From assembly GCA_030428105.1 (NCBI GenBank), contig JAUIBE010000003.1, positions 186,001 to 250,000 on the forward strand: a DNA stretch of 64,000 nucleotides, in the 5' to 3' direction. This document shows positions 8,728-18,379 of the stretch, piece after piece (positions within the stretch are counted from its first letter, which is position 1; each line of letters starts with the position of its first letter). The position numbers and the translations under genes are program-made. The notes under the pieces were generated by a model that was not told the DNA's origin, ran no database searches, and worked only from the letters and a program-made list of their open reading frames with translations. The stretch is from Gammaproteobacteria bacterium (GTDB lineage: Bacteria; Pseudomonadota; Gammaproteobacteria; Xanthomonadales; SZUA-36).

Positions 8728-10954
8728 ACGCCTGCGCAGACTGCTTTCGCGCACCCTGCCCATCCTGGCGGTGCTGGCCACCCTATTGGTCGCGCTGTTC
8801 CTGGCCAGCGGCCTGCAGCCCGACAGCGAGGGCGCCAGTGGCCAGTTCAACCTGGTGTTGGGCATCACCCTCGTGGCGCTGCTCATCCTGGCCTGGTCCA
8901 TCGTTTACCGGATTGTCGAGCTGGTGCGCAACGTGCGCCGGGAAGAGCCGGGGGCTCGCCTGGCCGCACGCTGGGTACGCAATTTCCTGGTGCTGTCGCT
9001 GCCGCCCGCGCTGATCGTTTTCGCCTTTTCCGCCTGGTTCCTCACCCGCGCGGTGGATAGCTGGTTTGACGTGCAGGTGGAAGATGCGCTGGCCGACTCG
9101 CTGGAGCTGGGCCAGGCCTTCCTCGATAACCGCACGCTGGAAGTGCGCAACCAGCTTCGCGACATTGCGCTGGATGTGGGCGGCCTGCCCGAAGGCGGCG
9201 ACCTGCTGCGGCGCGAGTTGATTGAAAACGTGCGTTCGGCCGGCCCCACCGATCTTTCTGTGACCGGCGCCGACGGCAACCTGCTCGCCACTGCCAGCAT
9301 CAACCCGCTGGCCGGCCTGCCGGCGCGGCCGGATGATTTTGCCCTGCTGCAGGCACGTGAACGGGGTGAGTATGCCGCTGCTGAACCGCAGGGCGAAGAC
9401 GGCCTGCACATCCGCGTGATCCAGCGCCTGCCGGCCACCCTGAGTGCCGGCACCGAGCGCTTCCTGGTAGCCAGCTACCCGATTCCGCCGGGGCTGACCG
9501 CGCTGACCAGCTCCATCGAGCGCGAATACCACCGCTACCAGAACGTGGCGTTCCTGCGCGAGTCACTGAAGCAAAGCTTTCTGCTGGTGTTGACCCTGGT
9601 GCTGCTGCTCACCGTGTTATTGGCCATCTTCGCGGCCTTGCACGCCGCGCGGCGCATGGTGGCCCCGCTTTACGAGCTTTCCAAGGCCACCCACAAGGTG
9701 TCCGAGGGCGATCTCGAGCAGGAAGTCGCCGCCGGGCCCAACGATGAAATCGGTTTCCTGGTGAGCTCGTTCAATGAAATGACCCAGGCGCTGCGCGACG
9801 CCAGCGCAGCCGCCGAGCGCAGCCGCGCCGACCTGCAGGCCCAGGGCGAGCTGCTGGAATCGGTGCTGGGCAACCTTTCTTCGGGCGTGCTGACCCTGGA
9901 TGAGTCCGAACGCATCCTCACCGCCAACGAGGCCTGCCGCGGCGTATTGGGGCTGGAAGAGACGACCATGGCCGGGCAGCGCCTTGAAGAGTTGCAACAG
10001 CATGCCCCGCACCTCGACGTCTTCGTCAGCGCCATTCGTCACCAGGTGGCGCGTGGGCGCAAGGACTGGCAACAGGAGATTCGCCTGACCGGCCCGGGTG
10101 ACCCGGTGGTGCTGCTGATGCGCGGCACGCGGGTGCCCTTGCTGGAAATTCCGGGTATTGACGACTCGGCCGATAACCCGCGCCGCGTCAGCCCCGGCCA
10201 GGTCATCGTGTTTGATGACGTCACCGTGCTCAACCAGGCGCAGCGCGAAGCCGCCTGGGCTGAAGTGGCAAGGCGCCTGGCGCACGAGGTGAAAAACCCG
10301 CTCACCCCGATTCGCCTGGCCACCGAGCGCCTGCAGATGAAGCTGGCCGACAAGCTGGAAAGCGCTGACAGCGAGATGCTGGCGCGCGCCTCGAAAACCA
10401 TCGTCGCCCAGGTGGAGGCCCTGCGCCGCATGGTTGACGCCTTCGGCGATTACGCCCGCGAGCCGGCCCTGTCACGCGAACCGATTCGGCTGGATGAACT
10501 GGTGCGCGAGGTGGTGACCCTCTACCAGCAAGGCGACGAGGCAGCCGCGATCAAGCTGGAGCTGTGCGCCGGCCCCGATGGCCTTAGCGCCGATGCCGGC
10601 CGGCTGCGACAGATGCTGCACAACCTGATTCGCAACGCCAGCCAGGCAGGCAGCCGCGAGATCGCCATCGTCAGCGAGGTGCATGGCGGTAACGGCCAGG
10701 CGGAACTGAAGCTGGAAGTGCGCGACAACGGCCCAGGGTTCCCCCAGGATGTGCTCGACCGCCCGTTTGAACCCTACGTCACCCACAAGCAGGATGGCAG
10801 CGGCCTGGGCCTGGCGATCTGCCGCAAGATCGTCTCCGAGCACGATGGCCGCATCACCCTTTGCAACCAGGATTCCGGTGGCGCCTGCGTGCGCGTCACC
10901 CTGCCGCTGGCGCAGCCACTCACCAGCGCTGAACGGAAGCAGGCAACCGCCTGA
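8720..10954 (+). CDS. ntrY: Nitrogen-related sensor histidine kinase NtrY
   Basis: A 744-residue membrane sensor kinase. It has two to three N-terminal membrane helices (from about residue 12), a periplasmic sensor region, a further helix near residue 290 and a HAMP linker. A PAS domain with LLESVLGNLSSGVL follows, then the dimerisation/phosphoacceptor helix LAHEVKNPLTPIRL with His about 522, and an HATPase domain with NLIRNASQA, DNGPGF and GSGLGLAI. The GTG start overlaps the DUF4390 stop. Its cognate regulator ntrX follows after 70 bp. The pair is known from nitrogen and redox control in Proteobacteria; the signal in this organism is not evident. Confidence 0.93.
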   Translation: MDKRLRRLLSRTLPILAVLATLLVALFLASGLQPDSEGASGQFNLVLGITLVALLILAWSIVYRIVELVRNVRREEPGARLAARWVRNFLVLSLPPALIVFAFSAWFLTRAVDSWFDVQVEDALADSLELGQAFLDNRTLEVRNQLRDIALDVGGLPEGGDLLRRELIENVRSAGPTDLSVTGADGNLLATASINPLAGLPARPDDFALLQARERGEYAAAEPQGEDGLHIRVIQRLPATLSAGTERFLVASYPIPPGLTALTSSIEREYHRYQNVAFLRESLKQSFLLVLTLVLLLTVLLAIFAALHAARRMVAPLYELSKATHKVSEGDLEQEVAAGPNDEIGFLVSSFNEMTQALRDASAAAERSRADLQAQGELLESVLGNLSSGVLTLDESERILTANEACRGVLGLEETTMAGQRLEELQQHAPHLDVFVSAIRHQVARGRKDWQQEIRLTGPGDPVVLLMRGTRVPLLEIPGIDDSADNPRRVSPGQVIVFDDVTVLNQAQREAAWAEVARRLAHEVKNPLTPIRLATERLQMKLADKLESADSEMLARASKTIVAQVEALRRMVDAFGDYAREPALSREPIRLDELVREVVTLYQQGDEAAAIKLELCAGPDGLSADAGRLRQMLHNLIRNASQAGSREIAIVSEVHGGNGQAELKLEVRDNGPGFPQDVLDRPFEPYVTHKQDGSGLGLAICRKIVSEHDGRITLCNQDSGGACVRVTLPLAQPLTSAERKQATA

Positions 10955-11024
10955 ACGGCCCTTCCGGGCGGGCCGCAAAGAGCGTAGACTGTTGCGCGAA
11001 AACAACACCCGCTGACGGCCATCC

Positions 11025-12383
11025 ATGTCCCATGCCCACATCCTGATCGTCGATGACGAGCCAGATATCCGCGAGCTTGTCTCCGAGATCCTTGAAGACG
11101 AAGGCTACGAGGTTTCCGTGGCCGAAGACGGCGGCGCCGCGCGCGCCGCGTTTACCCGCATCCAGCCCGACCTGGTGCTGCTGGACATCTGGATGCCGGA
11201 TGTCGATGGCATCACCCTGCTCAAGGAATGGTCGGCCGGCGGGCTCGACTGCCCGGTGGTCATCATGACAGGCCACGGCTCGGTGGAAACCGCGGTGGAG
11301 GCCACCCGCCTGGGCGCTCATGACTTCGTACAAAAACCCATCTCGCTGGCGCGGCTGATCTCGATCGTCGCTTCGGCGCTGGCATCTCGCCAGGATGCAC
11401 CGGAAAAACCCCGCGCCTCAGTCCCGGTGGTAGAGCCGGTGGGCGCCAGCGCAGCCATGCGCAGCCTGCGCGACAAGGCCGGCCAGGCGGCGCGCCACGA
11501 TTCCGCGGTGCTGATCACCGGCGAAGGTGGCTCCGGGCGCGAAATGCTGGCGCGATACATTCACCAGAAAAGCGGCCGGCAAGGTCCCTTCGTGGTGCTC
11601 GACCCCTGCGAGGTGGCCACCGATGACGCCGCCGCCTACCTGCTGGGCGCCAGCGGCCCTGATGGCGCCGCCCCCGGCATCTTCGAGCAGGCCGCGGGCG
11701 GCACCCTGTACATCCCCGATATCCAGGACCTGCCCGGCGAGGCGATGAAACTGATTTCCCAGGCCATCGAAGGCCTGGAGCAAGCTGGCGCTGAAAGCCG
11801 GCCGGCGCGCCTGGTTGCCACCGGCAGCCCCGACCTGGCAGCCTATGCCGAGGCCAGCCCCGAACTCGAGCAGCTCTATTTCCGCCTCAACGTGCTGCCG
11901 CTGCACATTCCAGCCCTGCGCGAACGCCCCGAGGACGTTCCCGACCTGTTGCGCTACTTCGGCGAGTGGTTTCCCGACCAGGAAGACCTGCCTTACCGTC
12001 CGATCTCGGTTTCGGCCCAGAACCGCTTACGCAACCACAGTTGGCCGGGCAATGTGCGCGAGTTGAAGAACCTGGTGAAGCAGTTACTGGTGCTTGGCGG
12101 CAGCGGCGAGGTGACGGTTGGCGAGGTGGAGGAAGCGCTGTCGCGTAACCCGGTCACACCCAGCACCCAGGCGCCCTCGCACCCCGAAATTTTCGACCTG
12201 CCCTTGCGCGAGGCCCGCGAGGCCTTTGAACGCGATTACCTGGTTTACCAGCTCAGCAAGGTCGACGGCAGCGTTGGCAAGCTGGCGGAAAACGTCGGCA
12301 TGGAACGCACCCACCTGTACCGCAAACTGCGCGCGCTGAACATCGACCCGAAAACGATCAGCCGTGACGGAGGCCAGTCGTGA
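11025..12383 (+). CDS. ntrX: Response regulator NtrX with degenerate AAA+ domain
   Basis: The receiver domain is complete (ILIVDDEPDIRE, phosphoacceptor in LVLLDIWMPD, MTGHGS, QKP). The central domain has the sigma-54-activator fold but has lost key residues: the Walker A is GEGGSGRE (Lys replaced by Arg), Walker B reads LYIPDIQ instead of LFLDEI, and there is no GAFTGA loop. A Fis-type helix-turn-helix ends the protein (VGKLAENVGMERTHLYRKL). It therefore probably acts as a phosphorylation-controlled DNA-binding protein without ATP-driven sigma-54 activation. It is cotranscribed with ntrY upstream and overlaps the trkA start (GTGA). Confidence 0.92.
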   Translation: MSHAHILIVDDEPDIRELVSEILEDEGYEVSVAEDGGAARAAFTRIQPDLVLLDIWMPDVDGITLLKEWSAGGLDCPVVIMTGHGSVETAVEATRLGAHDFVQKPISLARLISIVASALASRQDAPEKPRASVPVVEPVGASAAMRSLRDKAGQAARHDSAVLITGEGGSGREMLARYIHQKSGRQGPFVVLDPCEVATDDAAAYLLGASGPDGAAPGIFEQAAGGTLYIPDIQDLPGEAMKLISQAIEGLEQAGAESRPARLVATGSPDLAAYAEASPELEQLYFRLNVLPLHIPALRERPEDVPDLLRYFGEWFPDQEDLPYRPISVSAQNRLRNHSWPGNVRELKNLVKQLLVLGGSGEVTVGEVEEALSRNPVTPSTQAPSHPEIFDLPLREAREAFERDYLVYQLSKVDGSVGKLAENVGMERTHLYRKLRALNIDPKTISRDGGQS

Positions 12384-13756
12384 AAATCGTCGTGCTGGGC
12401 GCCGGCCAGGTGGGCTCCAGCGTGGCCCATGCGCTGTCGCGGGAAGACAACGACATCACCATCGTCGATACCGATGCCAAGCGGCTGAAAGAGCTGCAGG
12501 ATCGCCTGGATATCCGCGCCGTCAACGGTTTTGCCTCACACCCCAAGGTGTTGGTGCGCGCCGGCATCGAGGACGCCGACCTGGTGATTGCACTCACCAG
12601 CAGCGACGAGGTGAACATGACCGCCTGCCAGGTGGCCTACACCCTGTACAACACGCCCACCCGCATTGCCCGCATTCGCTCGGCGGAGTACATGTCGCAC
12701 CCCGAACTGTTCGACCGCGAACACTGCCCGGTGGACGTGATCATCAGCCCCGAGCAAATCATTACCGATTACATCTACCGCCTGATCGAGTACCCCGGTG
12801 CGCTGCAGGTGCTGGATTTCGCCGACGGCCGCGCCCAACTGGTGGCCACCCGCGCCTACACCGGCGGGCCGCTGGTGGGCCACAAGCTGTACACCCTGCG
12901 CCAGCACATGCCGGTGGGCGTGGAGGCGCGCGTGGCGGCGATCTACCGCGATGACGAAACCATCATTCCCGATGGCGGCACCATCATCCAGGAGAACGAC
13001 ATCGTGTTCTTCCTGGCCGCGCGCAGCCACATCAGCACGATGATGAAAGAATTCCGGCCGCTGGGCCGCCCGGTGCGCCGCGTGGTGCTGGGTGGCGGCG
13101 GCAACATCGGCAGCAACCTGGCGCAGCGCCTGGAGCGCCGCCACCACGTGAAGGTGATTGAGCGCAACACCGAGGTGGCCGAGTCGATTGCCGAGGAGCT
13201 GGAAAAAGCCATTGTCCTGGTGGGCGACTGCGCCGACGAGGAACTGCTGCGCGAAGAATCCATCGATACCGCCGACGTCTACTGCGTGCTCACCAACGAT
13301 GACGAGGCCAACATCCTCTCCGCCATGCTGGCCAAGAAGATGGGCGCCGAAAAGGTGATCGCGCTGATCAACCGCCCGGCCTACGTTGACCTGGTGGAAG
13401 CCGGCGCCATCGACATCGCGGTTTCTCCGCAGCAAGTGACCATCGGCGCGCTGCTCACCCACATTCGCCGCGGCAACATGGAGCGCGTGCACTCGCTGCG
13501 CCAGGGCGCTGCCGAGGCCATCGAGGCGGTGGCGCTGGGCGACAAGAGTTCATCCCGCGTGGTTGGCCGGCCGGTCGAGGAAATCGACCTGCCCGAGGGC
13601 ACCACCATGACCGCGCTGGTGCGCGGCGACGACGTGATCATCGCCCACCACGACACGGTGGTGCAGGAAAACGACCACGTCATCCTGTTCGTACCCAACA
13701 AGCGCGACATCCCGGCGGTGGAGCGGCTGTTCCAGGTTGATGTCACCTTTGTCTAG
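12380..13756 (+). CDS. trkA: Trk potassium uptake regulator TrkA
   Basis: The cytoplasmic NAD-binding gating subunit of the Trk potassium system. Its 458 residues carry two RCK repeats: RCK-N with VVLGAGQVGSSVA at the start, RCK-C at about 140-220, then a second RCK-N with VVLGGGGNIGSNLA at about 235 and a second RCK-C ending in ILFVPNKRD. The start is a GTG overlapping the ntrX TGA, and trkH follows 21 bp later. The arrangement ntrYX-trkAH is a conserved gammaproteobacterial block. Confidence 0.96.
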   Translation: MKIVVLGAGQVGSSVAHALSREDNDITIVDTDAKRLKELQDRLDIRAVNGFASHPKVLVRAGIEDADLVIALTSSDEVNMTACQVAYTLYNTPTRIARIRSAEYMSHPELFDREHCPVDVIISPEQIITDYIYRLIEYPGALQVLDFADGRAQLVATRAYTGGPLVGHKLYTLRQHMPVGVEARVAAIYRDDETIIPDGGTIIQENDIVFFLAARSHISTMMKEFRPLGRPVRRVVLGGGGNIGSNLAQRLERRHHVKVIERNTEVAESIAEELEKAIVLVGDCADEELLREESIDTADVYCVLTNDDEANILSAMLAKKMGAEKVIALINRPAYVDLVEAGAIDIAVSPQQVTIGALLTHIRRGNMERVHSLRQGAAEAIEAVALGDKSSSRVVGRPVEEIDLPEGTTMTALVRGDDVIIAHHDTVVQENDHVILFVPNKRDIPAVERLFQVDVTFV

Positions 13757-13777
13757 CAGGCACTCGTTCGCACGCCC

Positions 13778-15229
13778 ATGATCAACCCGGCCGTACAAAA
13801 AGTGGTGGGGTTCCTGATTGCGGCCTCCAGCCTGATGATGCTGCCGCCGGTGCTGGTGTCGTACTGGTACCACGATGGCACGGCCGGGCTGTTCCTGTTG
13901 TGCGCCGGCATCCTGGTGCTCATCGGCCTGGCGATCTTCGCCCCGGTGCGCAAGACCCGCCAGGAGCTGCGCCTGCGCGAAGGCTTCCTGGTGGTGGTCG
14001 TTTCCTGGCTGGTGCTGGTGCTGGTGGGCGCGTTGCCGTTCGTCTACCTGGACGAGGTGCCGCTGGGTTATATCGACGCCATGTTCGAATCGATGTCGGG
14101 GCTTACCACCACCGGCGCCACCGTGATTACTTCCATCGATACCCTGCCGCGCGCGGTGTTGTACTACCGCCAGCAACTCCAGTGGCTGGGCGGCATGGGC
14201 ATTATCGTGCTGGCGGTGGCGATTCTGCCGATGCTGCGCGTGGGCGGCATGCAGCTGTTCCGGGCCGAGACCCCGGGGCCGATGAAGGACGCCAAGCTTA
14301 CCCCGCGCATCACCGAAACCGCCAAGGCGTTGTGGCTGATCTACGTGGGCATCACGGTAACCTGCGCGTTTGCTTTCTGGGTGGGCGGCATGGACCTGTT
14401 CGATGCCGTGGGTCACGCCTTCAGCACGGTCGCGATTGGCGGCTTTTCCACCCACAACGACAGCTTTGGCTACTTCAACAGCGTGGAGCTGGAAATCATT
14501 GCCATGACCTTCATGGCGATTTCCGGCGTGAACTACGCGCTGCATTTCACCGCCTGGCGCCACGCCAGCGCACAATCGTATTTTGCCGACCCGGAGTTAC
14601 GCGTCTACGCCACGCTGCTGGTTGGGGTTTCGTTCCTGGTAAGCATGGCGCTGTTTGTCGGCGGCACCTACGACTCCATTTCACAGGCGTTCCGTTACGG
14701 CACGTTCCAGGTGTTCTCCGCTCTGACCACCACCGGTTTCACCACCGCGCCGTTTTATGCCTGGGTGGGATTCGTGCCCATTTTGCTGATGCTGCTGGCC
14801 TTTATCGGCGGCTGCGCCGGCAGTACCGCCGGCGGCATGAAGGTGATTCGCACCATCCTGCTGTACCGCCAGGCGGTGCGCGAGATCAAGCGGCTGATTC
14901 ACCCGCACGCGGTGGTGCCGATCAAGTATGGCGGGCAAATCACTTCACCCACGGTGATGGATGCCGTGTGGGGGTTCTTCTTCCTCTACATCGCCAGCTT
15001 CGTGTTCATGGGCGTGCTGCTTTCCGCCACCGGGCTGGATGCGCTGACTGCCTTTTCCGCCGTGGCCGCCTGCATTACCAACCTTGGCCCGGCGCTGGGC
15101 GAGGCAGGCATGAACTATGCCACCCTCAGCTACCCGGCCAAGATCATTCTCTCCATCGCGATGTTCCTGGGCAGGCTCGAAATTTACACCCTGCTGGTGC
15201 TCATCACGCCGGCCTACTGGCGCGGCTAG
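13778..15229 (+). CDS. trkH: Trk potassium uptake channel subunit TrkH
   Basis: The 483-residue inner-membrane potassium-translocating subunit. Hydrophobic segments run through the whole length, and the four pore-loop signatures are recognisable, including SMSGLTTTGATV, STVAIGGFSTHNDS, SALTTTGFTTAPF and AACITNLGPALGEAG. The motif FIGGCAGSTAGGMKV matches the TrkH/KtrB family. It pairs with the TrkA gating ring encoded just upstream. The stop abuts the ATG of a small TPR gene. Confidence 0.96.
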   Translation: MINPAVQKVVGFLIAASSLMMLPPVLVSYWYHDGTAGLFLLCAGILVLIGLAIFAPVRKTRQELRLREGFLVVVVSWLVLVLVGALPFVYLDEVPLGYIDAMFESMSGLTTTGATVITSIDTLPRAVLYYRQQLQWLGGMGIIVLAVAILPMLRVGGMQLFRAETPGPMKDAKLTPRITETAKALWLIYVGITVTCAFAFWVGGMDLFDAVGHAFSTVAIGGFSTHNDSFGYFNSVELEIIAMTFMAISGVNYALHFTAWRHASAQSYFADPELRVYATLLVGVSFLVSMALFVGGTYDSISQAFRYGTFQVFSALTTTGFTTAPFYAWVGFVPILLMLLAFIGGCAGSTAGGMKVIRTILLYRQAVREIKRLIHPHAVVPIKYGGQITSPTVMDAVWGFFFLYIASFVFMGVLLSATGLDALTAFSAVAACITNLGPALGEAGMNYATLSYPAKIILSIAMFLGRLEIYTLLVLITPAYWRG

Positions 15230-15544
15230 ATGGATATCTCTGCACTGGAAAAACTGATTGGCGGGCCGCGCGACAGCGCCCTGCTGCGCATGTCGATAGC
15301 GACTGCCTTACTGGGCGAAGACCGTGCTGCGGAGGCGGAAAAGCACCTGGCGCAGGCGGTTTTGATGGATGCCGATTACACCGCGGCCTGGAAGCAGCTT
15401 GGCAAGGTGCGCCTGGCGCTGGAGGATTTTGATGGGGCACGGGAGGCCTGGGAGGCCGGCACCGGCTCGGCGCAACGCAATGGCGACAAGCAGGCCGAGA
15501 AAGAGATGGCGGTTTTTTTGAGGCGGCTGGATAAACGCGGATAG
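15230..15544 (+). CDS. Small TPR-repeat protein
   Basis: A 104-residue soluble protein whose ATG directly follows the trkH stop, so it is likely cotranslated. It shows about two tetratricopeptide repeats (LLRMSIATALLGEDRAAEAEKH and AAWKQLGKVRLALEDFDGAR, with the A/G/Y spacing of TPRs), and suits protein-protein contact. The partner is unknown; location after trkAH does not by itself imply a transport role. Confidence 0.75.
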   Translation: MDISALEKLIGGPRDSALLRMSIATALLGEDRAAEAEKHLAQAVLMDADYTAAWKQLGKVRLALEDFDGAREAWEAGTGSAQRNGDKQAEKEMAVFLRRLDKRG

Positions 15545-15553
15545 GAGCGGGGT

Positions 15554-16456
15554 TCAGGTGTAGAACCGTGGCTCGCCCTCGGGGCGGGATTTGAAGCGCT
15601 TGTAGCTCCAAAGATATTGCGGCGGATCAATCTCGATCACCTGTTCCACGCCGCGGTTTAGTGCCGCCAACGCCACATCCAGGTCTTCATCGGCAATCGC
15701 TGGATCAGCAGGAATCATGTGTACACGAAAGCGCCCACCGGGCAGGCGCTCGGCGGCGCCGAAGACAATGTCACACCCGGTTCTTCGCGCAATGCGGGGC
15801 ACCAGCACGCCGGTTAGTGCGGGCACGCCGAAGAACGGCACAAAGCGCCCATGCCCTCCCGATGGGTCCTGGTCGGGCAGCACGCCCACGCCATGCCCTT
15901 CCCGCAGATGAGAAAACAGCGCGCGCACCCCCTTGGCATTGGCGGGAAAGGTATGTCCACCAGCGCGCGAACGCCGTTCGGAAAGCGCCTGGTCCATGCG
16001 CGGGTCAGCCGGCGGCTTGTACAGGATGCCGATATCGGGAAAGCGTTGCATGTGCACGCCCAGGTATTCCCACGCGCCAAAGTGAGGCACCAGCACCAGC
16101 ACCCCTTTGCCGCGCTTGAGCCCGTCTTCAATCAGATCCATTCCAGGGAACGATTCGCACCGGCCCATGATCTTTTCCACTGGCCAGTACCAGTTGTGGC
16201 CGGCCTCCAGCACCGTGGCCACGTAATGGACGAAGCTTTCGCGCGCCAGGGCGTCGCGGTCTTCCGCGCTCATTTCCGGAAAACAGCGCTCAAGGTTGCG
16301 GTAGGTGGTGTTGCGCTTGGTGGGTGATAAGCGCATCCAGAGCGGCGCCAGCTTGTTGGCCAGCCACCACGGCCCGCCGGCTGGCAGCCAGCTGAGCAGG
16401 CGGAGAATGCCCTTGGCAACCAGTACTAGCACAGTGGCTTCGCTGCCAGGGCCCAC
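15554..16456 (-). CDS. LpxL/HtrB-type lysophospholipid acyltransferase
   Basis: A 300-residue member of the lipid A biosynthesis acyltransferase family, which adds secondary acyl chains to lipid A precursors at the inner membrane. The HX4E catalytic motif is visible as HFGAWE near residue 127. Family blocks are also present (VLVLVPHFGAWEYLG, ILYKPPADPRMD, VGVLPDQDPSGGHG, VPFFGVPALT). A hydrophobic N-terminal helix would anchor it. Whether it transfers lauroyl, myristoyl or another chain cannot be told. It is convergent with the TPR gene and divergent from dtd. Confidence 0.88.
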   Translation of the reverse strand: MGPGSEATVLVLVAKGILRLLSWLPAGGPWWLANKLAPLWMRLSPTKRNTTYRNLERCFPEMSAEDRDALARESFVHYVATVLEAGHNWYWPVEKIMGRCESFPGMDLIEDGLKRGKGVLVLVPHFGAWEYLGVHMQRFPDIGILYKPPADPRMDQALSERRSRAGGHTFPANAKGVRALFSHLREGHGVGVLPDQDPSGGHGRFVPFFGVPALTGVLVPRIARRTGCDIVFGAAERLPGGRFRVHMIPADPAIADEDLDVALAALNRGVEQVIEIDPPQYLWSYKRFKSRPEGEPRFYT

Positions 16457-16520
16457 ACGCAGCCGCGCCCGCCACTGTTAACATGACGGACTTCGCTCAA
16501 CGGAAGGAAAAGGCGCAAAC

Positions 16521-16967
16521 GTGATCGCATTGCTGCAAAGGGTATCCCAAGCCGCTGTCCATGTTAACGGCGAGAAAGTCGGGTCCATCGGCAAAGGCCT
16601 GCTGGTGCTGCTTGCGGTGCAACCCGGCGACGGCGAGGCCCAGGCCAACCGGATGTTGGAAAGGCTGCTGGCTTACCGGGTATTTCCGGACTCAGAAGAC
16701 CGCATGAACCTGGACCTGCGCCAGGCAAACGGCGGCCTGTTGCTGGTTCCCCAGTTCACACTGGCGGCCGATACGCGCAAGGGCAACCGGCCCAGCTTTA
16801 CCCGCGCGGCGCCGCCAGAGCTGGGCGAGAAGCTGTTTGAATATATTGCTGATCGCGCCCGTGCAACTCACCCCGAAACCGGCTTTGGCCAGTTCGGCGC
16901 CAATATGCAGGTGAGCCTGGTCAATGACGGCCCGGTGACCTTCTGGCTGGAAGTGCCACCCGGCTAG
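16521..16967 (+). CDS. dtd: D-aminoacyl-tRNA deacylase
   Basis: Hydrolyses D-aminoacyl- and Gly-tRNA(Ala) mischarged products. Its 148 residues match the DTD family throughout: ALLQRVSQAAV at the start, the active-site PQFTLAADT (usually SQFTL) and the cross-subunit Gly-cisPro motif in NDGPVTFWLE. The start is a GTG with AAGGA 11 bases upstream. It overlaps the ntrC stop region by 4 bp on the opposite strand, a convergent arrangement. Confidence 0.95.
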   Translation: MIALLQRVSQAAVHVNGEKVGSIGKGLLVLLAVQPGDGEAQANRMLERLLAYRVFPDSEDRMNLDLRQANGGLLLVPQFTLAADTRKGNRPSFTRAAPPELGEKLFEYIADRARATHPETGFGQFGANMQVSLVNDGPVTFWLEVPPG

Positions 16968-18379
16968 TCGAAGTCGGCAGGTTCCTCGGCTCCATTATCT
17001 GAGTGCTGCTTCAGCTTGCGGGTCAGCGTGTTGCGCCCAACCCCCAGGATGCCGGCGGCTTTCTGGCGCTTGCCGCGGGTTTCCTCCAGCGCCACTTCCA
17101 TCAGGATCGACTCCATCTCGAAGCTGGCGCGGTTCATCAGGTCTTCACGCCCGGCCTGCAGTTCCCGCCGCGCCCATTCGCGCAGCGCAGCGCCCCAGCC
17201 ACCCTCGGTTGGCGGCACACCGGGCCGGCTCACCTCGGCGGGCAGGTCCTGCGGGAAAATCTGCTCGCCCGGCGCCATCACGCATAACTGGCGGCACACG
17301 TTAACAAGCTGGCGCACATTGCCGGGCCAGTCGTAGGCCTCCAGCGCAGCCAGGGTTTCCGGGCGCAGGCGCTTCTCATCCAGCCCCAGTTCCCGCGCCA
17401 CCCGCGCCAGGAAATTCTCGGTCAACAGGCCGATGTCCTCGGGCCGATCGCGCAGCGGCGGCAGGGCAATGTGGATCACGTTGATACGGTGGTAGAGGTC
17501 TTCCCTGAAGCTGCCGTTCTCGATCTTCTGCTCCAGGTCCTGGTGGGTGGCGGCGATAACGCGCACATCGGCTTCCAACAGGTCGCGACCGCCGACGCGG
17601 TGGAACTCGCCTTCGGCCAGCACGCGCAGCAAGCGGGTCTGCAGTGGCAGCGGCATGTCGCCGATTTCATCCAGGAACAGGGTGCCGCCCGCAGCTTCCT
17701 CGAAGCGTCCGACGCGGCGCGAGTGGGCGCCGGTAAACGCGCCTCGTTCGTGACCAAACAATTCTGATTCCAGCAACTCCGATGGCACCGCTGCGGTGTT
17801 GATTGCCACGAACGGCCCACGGCTGCGCGGGCTGTGCTGGTGCAGGGCACGGGCCACCAGTTCTTTACCGCTACCGGTTTCGCCGGTAATCAGCACGCTG
17901 ATGTCAGAGCGCGACAAGCGGCCGATGGTACGGAACACTTCCTGCATGGCCGCCGACTCGCCCAGCAACTGGTCACTCACCAGTTCCTGCGGCGCCTGGG
18001 TGGTGGTGCGATGTTCGGCCACCGCGCGCTCCACCACCGAAATCACCTGGTCGAGATCGAACGGCTTGGGCAGGTAGTCGAATACGCCATGTTGGAAGGC
18101 CTTCACCGCCTGGTCGAGGTCGGAGTATGCGGTCATGGCAATCACCGGCACTTCCTTCTCCAGCTGCTCGACCGTGCCGAGCACGCTCAGGCCGTCTGCG
18201 TCGGGCAGGCGAATATCGGTGATGATGGCCTGCGGGGTATCGCTGCCCAGCGCTTCCACGATTGCCGCCACGTTTTCAAACTGGCGCACGTTGAACCCGC
18301 GCTGGCCCAGTGCCCGATCGAGCACGTAGCGAATGGTCTCGTCGTCGTCGACAATCCAGATGTTGGCCGATTCAACCAT
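16964..18379 (-). CDS. ntrC: Nitrogen regulation response regulator NtrC
   Basis: A 471-residue sigma-54 activator. The receiver domain (IWIVDDDETIR, ITDIRLPDADG, MTAYSD, LPKPFD) is followed by a complete AAA+ domain with Walker A GETGSGKE, the sigma-54-contacting GAFTGA loop, and Walker B TLFLDEIGD. The C-terminal Fis helix-turn-helix reads AAGILGVGRNTLTRKLK. Unlike NtrX in this window it keeps every catalytic motif. It overlaps ntrB by 8 bp. Likely targets in this window are glnA and the PII gene, which carry matching boxes. Confidence 0.97.
   Translation of the reverse strand: MVESANIWIVDDDETIRYVLDRALGQRGFNVRQFENVAAIVEALGSDTPQAIITDIRLPDADGLSVLGTVEQLEKEVPVIAMTAYSDLDQAVKAFQHGVFDYLPKPFDLDQVISVVERAVAEHRTTTQAPQELVSDQLLGESAAMQEVFRTIGRLSRSDISVLITGETGSGKELVARALHQHSPRSRGPFVAINTAAVPSELLESELFGHERGAFTGAHSRRVGRFEEAAGGTLFLDEIGDMPLPLQTRLLRVLAEGEFHRVGGRDLLEADVRVIAATHQDLEQKIENGSFREDLYHRINVIHIALPPLRDRPEDIGLLTENFLARVARELGLDEKRLRPETLAALEAYDWPGNVRQLVNVCRQLCVMAPGEQIFPQDLPAEVSRPGVPPTEGGWGAALREWARRELQAGREDLMNRASFEMESILMEVALEETRGKRQKAAGILGVGRNTLTRKLKQHSDNGAEEPADFD

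Noticed and set aside
13900-15432. 510-codon frame overlapping trkH
   Set aside because: A frame-shifted shadow of trkH; the translation is Arg/Gly/His-rich without any family pattern, whereas trkH has all its pore motifs.
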